Part shown: positions 26,780 to 33,675 of the stretch, piece after piece | How the letters are laid out: each line of letters begins with the position of its first letter | Position numbering within the stretch: position 1 is the first letter of the stretch | Source of the DNA: Nitrospirae bacterium GWC2_56_14 | GTDB taxonomy: Bacteria; Nitrospirota; UBA9217 | Direction of reading: 5' to 3' | Length of the DNA stretch: 33,675 nucleotides | Assembly: GCA_001803705.1 (NCBI GenBank) | Contig: MHDY01000009.1 | Span: 208 to 33,882, forward strand | Position numbers and translations under genes: made by a program | Notes under the pieces: model-generated | Seen by the model: the letters and a program-made list of their open reading frames with translations, nothing else | Told to the model about the DNA's origin: nothing | Database searches by the model: none

Positions 26780-28519
26780 CTATTGCGGTGCATGCGCATT
26801 CGAGGGAGATGTCCCGCTCCGTATTGAAGAGTGCCCATGTGCGGCCGCTCGTGTCGAATCATAAACAAGGATTTCCGTCATCAACTCCTGAGTACGGGGC
26901 GATCCGGAGCTCAGTAAGTATCCATATTCGATCTGCGCAAGGTCCCTCTTTCCCATGCCCAGGTACACCAGCCCAAGGCCGAAGTGGGCTGGGTGACAAC
27001 TCGAATCGGCTTGAATAGCGCGTTCAAATGATTCTCGTGCGGCTGGAAAGTCATATTTGAAATAATAGGCGAATCCCCTGTTCAAATGCGCCAACGCATA
27101 CGAGGGATTGGCTTCCACTGCCTTGGTGAAATGCATGATTGCCTCATCGATCCTGCCTTCATCAAGAATTACTTTCCCGAGATTATTATGGGCCATCCAA
27201 TTCTTTTCCGTTACCGCTACGGCATGACTGAATAAGGTAATGCTGTTTTTCCAGTGCCGCAGCTGCAGCTGTGTTATGACCACCAAAGCAACCATGGTTA
27301 CGGAAAAGAGAATTCCTAAAAAAACTTTTTTGAAACACCAATGGCGTGAGACATCCGAGGTTCCCCATACCAGTATTGAAAATATGCCGATGAGCGGAAT
27401 GTAGGTGTAGCGGTCCGCCATGGAATGATGCCCGATATGCACCAGCCCGATAACCGGCAGAAGCGTAATAAGGTACCACATCCACCCGGTAATAAGATAG
27501 GGAGAAAGTCTTCGCAGCATGAAAACCACGCCGGTGATCACCAGAAGAATCGATCCTGAGATAATAATTCTTGTCAGAGAAGGCGGATCAAAGGAAAACG
27601 GGTATAGAACAGCAAGATTACTCGGCCAGAACATTTTAGCCAGGTAAGCGGCATAGGTCACGAGCGCTCTTGTTGCTTTTTCCAGGAACGAGAGCTGATA
27701 CGATATGTCCGCGTGCTGGGCTAGGTAGGTTATGACGCTCGCGCAAAGTGACAGGATGAAGAACGGTATTTTTTCTCCAATCAGCCGCAGGAGGCTGACG
27801 CCGCTCACCGCTCCGCCCTCTCTCATCGATGCGGGGAGGCGTCTGAGCGGCCACCAATCCAGCAAAAGCAGAATGCAAGGCATGGTTACGAGCATGGGTT
27901 TTGCCAGCAAGCCCATGCTGAACAGGCCAAGGACGATCAGGTATCGAACAGTCTCAGGCCTGTCCGTGTAGTGCGCATAGGCGCACATGGTCAGCATCCA
28001 GAAGAAGGCGCTGAGCACATCCTTGCGTTCGGCAACCCAGGCGACCGATTCAACATGCAGCGGGTGAAGGGCGAAGAGCAGTGCCACAGCTGCGCTGCGC
28101 CATGGTGCATTGGTCGTCCCCTTGAAAAAAATGAAAAGCAGGAGCGTACTGGCTATATGCAGCAGAAGGTTTACGAAATGATGGCCCGCCGCATTCATGC
28201 CGAACAGCTGCACGTCCAGCATATGGGATAGCCAGGTCAGCGGGACCCAGTTTGCCTCGTAAGCCGATGTAAACGCCCAGATGATGCCGTCAAGCGTCAC
28301 CCCTGATTGTATATGGGGATTAAGGACAACAAAGGTGAGGTCGTCATAATCGACGAAGTCATGCCAGAGCACTGGAAAGAAAACTGCCAGGGTCAGCAGG
28401 GCGATGGCCGGCAGCAGATAAAGGTAAGACTTCTTGTTGGAATTCTCCTTCAAGCGCGCGTTAGACTGCAGGTATATTCTATTGCTGGCAATGTACGTGC
28501 GCCTCGCATTAATCACCAA
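26780..28519 (-). CDS. TMTC-like putative protein O-glycosyltransferase with C-terminal TPRs (copy D, divergent)
   Basis: 579 aa. FVDYDDLTFVVLNPHI, FALHPLHVESVAWVAERKDVLSA, MADRYTYIPLIGIFSI, TPRs (AHNNLGKVILDEGRIDEAIMHFTKAVEANPSYALAHLNRGFAYY...). An internal start is possible (listed N-terminus has a basic, non-TM leader). Confidence 0.83.
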   Translation of the reverse strand: MVINARRTYIASNRIYLQSNARLKENSNKKSYLYLLPAIALLTLAVFFPVLWHDFVDYDDLTFVVLNPHIQSGVTLDGIIWAFTSAYEANWVPLTWLSHMLDVQLFGMNAAGHHFVNLLLHIASTLLLFIFFKGTTNAPWRSAAVALLFALHPLHVESVAWVAERKDVLSAFFWMLTMCAYAHYTDRPETVRYLIVLGLFSMGLLAKPMLVTMPCILLLLDWWPLRRLPASMREGGAVSGVSLLRLIGEKIPFFILSLCASVITYLAQHADISYQLSFLEKATRALVTYAAYLAKMFWPSNLAVLYPFSFDPPSLTRIIISGSILLVITGVVFMLRRLSPYLITGWMWYLITLLPVIGLVHIGHHSMADRYTYIPLIGIFSILVWGTSDVSRHWCFKKVFLGILFSVTMVALVVITQLQLRHWKNSITLFSHAVAVTEKNWMAHNNLGKVILDEGRIDEAIMHFTKAVEANPSYALAHLNRGFAYYFKYDFPAARESFERAIQADSSCHPAHFGLGLVYLGMGKRDLAQIEYGYLLSSGSPRTQELMTEILVYDSTRAAAHGHSSIRSGTSPSNAHAPQ

Positions 28520-28675
28520 TCAACCCTTATGTCAGAATGGAAACAACGCCAGACATTTGTTTTTCTGACCTTCCCTGCTTGAATAGCAAAAAATCCTCCC
28601 CAAGCGAGTACCGCCAGCTCGTCGCCTGGATATGCTCATCTTTCACATTATTTCAAAGGAGTTGCTCCATAGCTT

Positions 28676-29419
28676 CTATTTAACAGGGAGAAGCAACCGG
28701 AAGCCCTGATCGCCATCCCAAATGTCAACATCGTCACTGGCCCGCCGGGTAGCACGTAAAGTTATCGCATCATCCGCAAATATCCCACCTCGCAATACAC
28801 GCTTCTGACCACTGGCCGGGCCGGGAGGATTATTCTTCGGGCTTACCGTATAATAAACATCATCGTAGCGGTCTTCGCACCATTCCCGCGCATTGCCGCT
28901 CATATCATGCAGTCCCAATCCATTGGGTTTTTTTAACCCGACCGCGTGCATTTTAAAATCACTGTTTTTTTCATACCAGGCATATTCTGCCAGTTCTGCT
29001 TCATTGCTGGTACCGGCCCATTTTTCCTTTTTCCCGCCGCTCCGTGCCGCATATTCCCATTCTGCTTCTGAAGGCAGCCTGTACTGCGCATTGCTTTTTT
29101 TGTTCAGCTTGCGAATAAACTCCTGGATGGCGTTCCACGTGATATTCTCAATCGGACATTCGAGGCCGCACTCTTTCCGGCTGGCCGGGTTGCTCCCCAT
29201 CACTTTTTCCCATTGGCTCTGGGTGACCTCGTATTTGCCGAGAGAGAAGTCCGAAACACAGACCTCATGCGCAGGTTTTTCGTTTTCGTCGCCGTCACCA
29301 AAAGTATCCCCCATCATGTAGCAGCCTCCCTTGACAAAAACCAATTCTATTTGTGGTACCGTGCCGGCGCACCCGGACAGGAGGATGAATAAGGAACAGG
29401 CCATCAGGTAAGTCTTCAT
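28676..29419 (-). CDS. SUMF1/FGE-sulfatase-fold lipoprotein, probably non-catalytic
   Basis: ATG at 29419 follows a good SD (AAAGGAGACCTCT-ATG). Lipobox LFILLSGC. FGE-fold motifs VFVKGGCYMMGDTFGDGDENEKPAHEVCVSDFSLGKYEVTQSQWEKVMG, YRLPSEAEWEYAAR, DMSGNAREWCEDRY, RVLRGGIFADDAITLRATRRAS, GFRLL. Confidence 0.87.
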   Translation of the reverse strand: MKTYLMACSLFILLSGCAGTVPQIELVFVKGGCYMMGDTFGDGDENEKPAHEVCVSDFSLGKYEVTQSQWEKVMGSNPASRKECGLECPIENITWNAIQEFIRKLNKKSNAQYRLPSEAEWEYAARSGGKKEKWAGTSNEAELAEYAWYEKNSDFKMHAVGLKKPNGLGLHDMSGNAREWCEDRYDDVYYTVSPKNNPPGPASGQKRVLRGGIFADDAITLRATRRASDDVDIWDGDQGFRLLLPVK

Positions 29420-29493
29420 AGAGGTCTCCTTTTTCAATTGATGAAAGGGAACAATAAAACGATATCTTCCCTGCTACGCTACTCCAGATGAGA

Positions 29494-30837
29494 TCAGGTA
29501 CGGCGTCTTTTTTCGGCAACGGACGTTCGCTCCGCCTTCCACTTTTCATAAGCGATCTTATAGCCATGCCGGACCGGGATCTGAGACATGAGCGAAAGGA
29601 TATGAGCATGAGGAAAACCTTGCTTGGGTATCTTGAACATATGCCGCAGCACCCTGCCCAGACGCAGCACTTCCAATGACGTTTCGTAGAACAACTCTTC
29701 CCGCACCTCAGGGGTCATGGACGGATCGGGATGTTCGAACAGCGCGTACGCGCCGTTATAATATTCCCACCCGAGTTCCTTGTAGAGAGAAGGTTCGTAC
29801 TCCTGGCGAAGCTTTGTTCCCGGATAGGGAACGACGAGCGACGGGTGCATGCTGACCCCCAAGCGGTCCGCGACCTCCACCGAGCGTTTGAAGTCATCAA
29901 GAGAATCCTCGCGGCTCCCGAGCATGTAAAAGAGCGACACATCGATGCCGTGGTCCTTGATCGTTCGTACGGCAGCTTCGCGGTCAAGGCCTATCTTGCC
30001 GTCGGCGTGATACGCTTTCAGCCCTTCGTCGGTCATGGCATCCCAGCCGACCCACGCGGTCAGCATGCCGCTCTCACGGGCTGCGTTCAGCATACGCTTC
30101 CCTGCCGGGGACAATACCGGGCGCAGGCTGCCGAACCCCATCCACCGCTTGCCGCATCCCTTGAGCGCAGTGAACAGATCTATGGCGCGCTGCTCCTTGC
30201 CGGTCCACCAGATGTTCTCGTCGCCGTTGATGTACATCTTTTCCGGGATGGCAGCTACATCGCGCACCACGTGGTCAATGGGACGGAAACGGATCTTGTC
30301 GCCGTAGAAAGGCTTGACCGAACAGAACGTGCAATTGTACGGACACCCGCGCGAGGTGTTCACGATCCGGAATTGGTGCCTGCGTTTGCCCTGCAGGAGC
30401 CCGTAGAGCGGCGTGGGCAGATCATCCAGATCGACCTGCTCTCCCTTGTAGAATGGCTTCAGCTGTCCGGCCCGAAAGTCCTTCAAGACCTGGGGCCAGA
30501 CCGACTCCGCCTCGCCGATCACCACGGCATCGCCATGGGACTTGGCCTCCTCGGGCATGGCAGACGCATGCATATTGCCGAACACGACTTTGATCCCCCG
30601 GGCGCGCAGTTTGGCGGCGATCCGGTACCCTGGCACCGCTGTAGGGGTCAGGATGCTGATGGCAGCCAGATCGCACTCCAGCTTTTCGAAAGCATTCGGA
30701 TCGGCGCTGGCGCTGATCAGTTCGATCTCAATGCTCGGGTCCGCTCTGCGGGTAAGCGCGGCCAGATACTCCAGGATCGGAGGCGCCACGGGCGTCCAGC
30801 CGAACGGTAGGGGGGGGAAGATAATGCAGAGTTTCAT
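29494..30837 (-). CDS. Cobalamin-binding radical SAM protein
   Basis: 447 aa. B12-binding-like N-terminus (FGWTPVAPPILEYLAALTRR..., GIKVVFGNMHASAMPEEA), radical SAM cluster CPYNCTFC. Confidence 0.88.
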   Translation of the reverse strand: MKLCIIFPPLPFGWTPVAPPILEYLAALTRRADPSIEIELISASADPNAFEKLECDLAAISILTPTAVPGYRIAAKLRARGIKVVFGNMHASAMPEEAKSHGDAVVIGEAESVWPQVLKDFRAGQLKPFYKGEQVDLDDLPTPLYGLLQGKRRHQFRIVNTSRGCPYNCTFCSVKPFYGDKIRFRPIDHVVRDVAAIPEKMYINGDENIWWTGKEQRAIDLFTALKGCGKRWMGFGSLRPVLSPAGKRMLNAARESGMLTAWVGWDAMTDEGLKAYHADGKIGLDREAAVRTIKDHGIDVSLFYMLGSREDSLDDFKRSVEVADRLGVSMHPSLVVPYPGTKLRQEYEPSLYKELGWEYYNGAYALFEHPDPSMTPEVREELFYETSLEVLRLGRVLRHMFKIPKQGFPHAHILSLMSQIPVRHGYKIAYEKWKAERTSVAEKRRRT

Positions 30838-30841
30838 CGAT

Positions 30842-31031
30842 TCCTCAGCTATCAGCGATTAGCATTCAGCTATCAGCATTCAGTCTTAAGCTGACAGCTA
30901 ATGACTAAGTGATGATAACTCTTTTATTGTCACTTTTCAGCACTTTTTTGATTGAGAACGAATGGTTTAGCAACCAGCTTTCAATCGTCGGCATTCAGCC
31001 TTTTTGGACTGCCTGTTGACTGAAAGCTGGT
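30842..31031. repeat. Degenerate intergenic repeats of AGCTATCAGC / AGCATTCAGC / AGCTTTCA type, including an 11-bp inverted repeat
   Basis: TCAGCTATCAGC at 30845-30856 and again at 30866. ACCAGCTTTCA (30973-30983) is the reverse complement of TGAAAGCTGGT (31021-31031). Confidence 0.65.
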
Positions 31032-31040
31032 CGCGGTATT

Positions 31041-31865
31041 TCAATGCTCTATCCTGAACCCCTGATGAAATGTCTCCATGGTGAATGGAATTCCCCAATA
31101 GCTTATGATCATCGCGATCATGGCGATCAGCGAGTACCAGGCGAGTTTCTTACCGCGCCAACCAAAAGTGATCCGCAGATGCAAATAGATGCCGTAGGTG
31201 AGCCAGGAGATAAGCGACCAGACCTCCACCGGGTCCCAGGCCCAGTAGCTGCCTTTCACCTGGTTAGACCAGAAGGCGCCGGATACGATCATAAGACCGT
31301 AGAGGATAAAACCGCCGGCAACGAACCGGTAGGCGAGATTATCGAGCGTCTGCGTGTCCGGCAGTTTCCCGTAAATGCCGCCGGAATTCTTTTCTTTGAG
31401 CAGGTACATCAGGCCGATGCCCGCCGCGGTCAAAACCGCGCCAAAGCCTGTTGCCGCCCCGATGATATGGACCCATATCCAGGCGCTTTGCAGCGCCGGC
31501 GCAAGTTGGGTCGCCGCGTCTTTCATAAGCGTGCCCGCCCATCCCATGAGAACGAACGCGACCGGCATGACCAACACCCCCAAGGGGCGTACTTTCTTAT
31601 TGGTGAACTCGAAGACCAGAAAGATAAGAACCGCGCTGAACATCCCGAAGGTGATCGATTCGGAAATGGTAATAAAGGGACTGATCCCGGTGGCCATCCA
31701 GCGGAGAGCGATGACGAGAACATGTGGTATAAATCCTGCCAGGGCGCTGTAGAGGCCGAGCGAGAAGAGCTTGTCCTGCTTCGAGATCAAACCAAAGATA
31801 TAGCTGCACGCGCTTAATCCGTATAGTCCAACAGCGACCCAAAAGAGCAGATGTTCGGTTTTCAT
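31041..31865 (-). CDS. ccsA: Cytochrome c biogenesis protein CcsA/ResC (System II)
   Basis: 274 aa polytopic. Tryptophan-rich haem-handling motif VKGSYWAWDPVEVWSLISWLTYGIYLHLR, WVHIIGAATGFGAVLTAAGIGLMYLL. Next to resB. Confidence 0.88.
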   Translation of the reverse strand: MKTEHLLFWVAVGLYGLSACSYIFGLISKQDKLFSLGLYSALAGFIPHVLVIALRWMATGISPFITISESITFGMFSAVLIFLVFEFTNKKVRPLGVLVMPVAFVLMGWAGTLMKDAATQLAPALQSAWIWVHIIGAATGFGAVLTAAGIGLMYLLKEKNSGGIYGKLPDTQTLDNLAYRFVAGGFILYGLMIVSGAFWSNQVKGSYWAWDPVEVWSLISWLTYGIYLHLRITFGWRGKKLAWYSLIAMIAMIISYWGIPFTMETFHQGFRIEH

Positions 31866-31892
31866 AGGCTCACCTCGTAGATTAATTTGTCA

Positions 31893-32022
31893 GTAATCAG
31901 CTATCAGTTTTTAGCTAACAGCTGTAGATTGATGGTCGTTCGTAATGGCTTTTTCCAACGCTGATGGCTAAAGGTTGACTGCAAATAGCCGTTGGCTGTA
32001 CTGATCGCTCTGCCGCTGATCG
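31893..32022. repeat. Second intergenic block of degenerate AGCTATCAG-type repeats
   Basis: CAGTAATCAGCTATCAGTTTTTAGCTAACAGCTG and GCCGTTGGCTGTACTGATCGCTCTGCCGCTGATCGCTAAGCGCTG. Shares TCAGCTATCAG with the block at 30842-31031. Confidence 0.55.
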
Positions 32023-33189
32023 CTAAGCGCTGCCTCTCTTCATCCTTCCGATGAACGTGATGATCATCCCTCCCAATCCGACCCAGAGGCTTGCAAGCAC
32101 GATCGGCTGGCCGGGATCATAGCGCACACTCATGGCGACCCAGTACCGTACCTCCTTGGCTGACAGATGATAATTGCCCGCCTTCACCATGCCACCGATC
32201 TCCGCCTTACCTTCCGCAAAAGGGCCGGTTCCCTCCTCTGGGACCATCGTATGCTGCCATACCTGAAAAACGGCATCTCCCGCCCGTTCCTTGAGTGGGG
32301 TCGGGAGATAGGTGACCAGAAGGTCGAAGAGCGGCTTCTGCGGGTCTTGCGGAAACGCCAACGGTGCGGGACCATCCTTTGTACCAGTCGCGTACAAATA
32401 TTTATCGTCCTTCTGTTTAAAGCTTTGGAGCGGAATATGGGCACCGTAGAGCTCCCTCCGGTGCCTGTCATGAAGGGTGATCAGGAGCGAATAGCCTTCG
32501 CGGTCAGCATAGTATCTGAAGCCCCTGTAGTCTAAATGCTGCGTGATGTAAACGATTCCCTGTTTTCGCGCGCGCCCCTCGCCAACGGCTATTTCATACG
32601 CTACCATCTTGTCTTCACCATCGACCTTGTACTTGGTGTGCATCCTGATCAGCGTCGTTTCACCTTTCAGTCTTGACTGGTCGAATAAACGGCCCCGATT
32701 TAAGACATCATAGCTTTGAGGGTGTTCATTGGGAAGCGTCTCCCCCTCGGTAAGCCGGATCAGCCCGTGAAAATAAAACAAGCTGTTATAAATAATACCT
32801 CCAAGCATCGCGACAAAGCTCAAATGAAACAGGATCATCCCAAAGGAAATAAGCGTCACTTTCCGGCCCCAGATCCTCCCAAAAAAGCAGAACGCCACAT
32901 TCACCACCAGCAGCACCAGTATCCCGTTAAACCAGAACGTGGAAAAGATCAATTCCCAGGCACGCTTGTCCCGGTAGATCGTAACGCCGGCAATACAGCA
33001 AACGAGGATAACGATGAGCAAGCCCAACGCGAGCTTCACGGAAGAGAGAAAATTATAGATCATTCGCAAGGTGTTGATGATAAAATTTCCCGACGAAAAA
33101 ACAGGGTATCCGCCGCTCTTATTTCCACTATTACGGGGAATTTTGCTAAACTCGGTCATAATATTCAAGCCTCGGCGACGTGGATTCAT
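32023..33189 (-). CDS. resB: Cytochrome c biogenesis protein ResB/Ccs1 (System II)
   Basis: 388 aa. IYNFLSSVKLALGLLIVILVCCIAGV, FWFNGILVLLVVNVAFCFFGRI, LIRLTEGET, LDYRGFRYYADREGYSLLITLHD, AMSVRYDPGQPIVLASLWVGLGGMIITFIGRMKR. Start may be the internal ATG at about 33159 (MTEFSK). Confidence 0.86.
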   Translation of the reverse strand: MNPRRRGLNIMTEFSKIPRNSGNKSGGYPVFSSGNFIINTLRMIYNFLSSVKLALGLLIVILVCCIAGVTIYRDKRAWELIFSTFWFNGILVLLVVNVAFCFFGRIWGRKVTLISFGMILFHLSFVAMLGGIIYNSLFYFHGLIRLTEGETLPNEHPQSYDVLNRGRLFDQSRLKGETTLIRMHTKYKVDGEDKMVAYEIAVGEGRARKQGIVYITQHLDYRGFRYYADREGYSLLITLHDRHRRELYGAHIPLQSFKQKDDKYLYATGTKDGPAPLAFPQDPQKPLFDLLVTYLPTPLKERAGDAVFQVWQHTMVPEEGTGPFAEGKAEIGGMVKAGNYHLSAKEVRYWVAMSVRYDPGQPIVLASLWVGLGGMIITFIGRMKRGSA

Positions 33190-33447
33190 TTCGATACATT
33201 TACTGGTTTCGCTCCTGAGCAGCGAATTGTGAATAATTGTGCGGGGAGAATCAGGCCATCTTGAGTTCCCAAAAATACTTTCACAGCTCTGCGGTATTTA
33301 CACGGAAATCCAACGACTTAGATCGACCAATTATAGACACAATCATCATTCACGTCAACACTATTTACATTACAATGGACAATGCTATTAGAAAAAATGA
33401 TCATCAATGGTTTTAATAAAATCGTTTTCTAGAGCCAATAACGCGAA

Positions 33448-33675
33448 TTAACGCATGGTTGCGACTGACGCCCTGGCATTTATTTCATTCAATAAGTAAG
33501 GCGCAAAGGAAGAACCAGAAGCTTGGAGAGCGCGATATTCCGACAGGACAAGGTCTTTTTCCCCCATATCCAGATAAAGAAGTCCAAGGGAAACATGGGC
33601 CTTCTCACTCTTCGGCTCAAATTGAAGGACGCGCCTGAATACGGCTACAGCCTGTGCGGGCTCATTTCTCATGGA
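33448..33675 (-). CDS. C-terminal TPR fragment of a larger protein, cut by window edge
   Basis: AVAVFRRVLQFEPKSEKAHVSLGLLYLDMGEKDLVLSEYRALQASGS is a TPR. It resembles the tail of copy D (CHPAHFGLGLVYLGMGKRDLAQIEYGYLLSSGS). Confidence 0.7.
   Translation of the reverse strand, partial: SMRNEPAQAVAVFRRVLQFEPKSEKAHVSLGLLYLDMGEKDLVLSEYRALQASGSSFAPYLLNEINARASVATMR

Noticed and set aside
28676-29419. Call as active formylglycine-generating enzyme
   Set aside because: No cysteines in the segment that holds the catalytic pair in known FGEs.
29731-30810. 359-aa plus-strand ORF
   Set aside because: Antisense to the well-supported radical SAM gene (29494-30837). Composition looks like a high-GC shadow frame with no recognisable motif.
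31044-31817. 257-aa plus-strand ORF
   Set aside because: Antisense shadow of ccsA; rich in D, H and R with no domain-like pattern.
30842-32022. CRISPR array interpretation of the repeated AGCTATCAGC words
   Set aside because: Repeats are short, degenerate and irregularly spaced, with no constant spacer length and no cas genes nearby.

Overview
The window looks like a bacterial surface-glycan and cell-envelope region. The organism cannot be determined from sequence alone, and all product names come from reading protein motifs by eye. (1) 1-6650 (+) is a polysaccharide or O-antigen-type gene run: partial GT4, TylF-like methyltransferase, WecD-like GNAT, WecE/DegT aminotransferase, GT2, GT4 and acyltransferase-3. 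(2) 6746-11740 (-) holds a methyltransferase, a TPR-less TMTC-like membrane protein, a DUF2304/GT2/GT2 set and a DUF2062 protein. (3) 11990-12892 (+) is a LPG-synthase/flippase-like membrane protein. (4) 13211-16818 (-) holds a B12-binding radical SAM enzyme, a small membrane protein and an orphan LuxE-like acyl-protein synthetase. (5) 17298-28519 (-) is the most unusual part: four TMTC-like polytopic putative O-glycosyltransferases with C-terminal TPRs. They are interspersed with a GT39-like glycosyltransferase, a membrane-fused spermidine-synthase-like protein with a divergent active site, and a frameshifted, truncated SGNH-hydrolase-like pseudogene. (6) 28676-33189 (-) holds a SUMF1/FGE-fold lipoprotein, a second B12 radical SAM protein and the System II cytochrome c biogenesis pair ccsA/resB, with degenerate AGCTATCAGC-type repeats flanking ccsA. 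(7) The right edge carries the C-terminal TPR end of another protein resembling the TMTC-TPR family. No rRNA, tRNA, CRISPR array or IS element was recognised.
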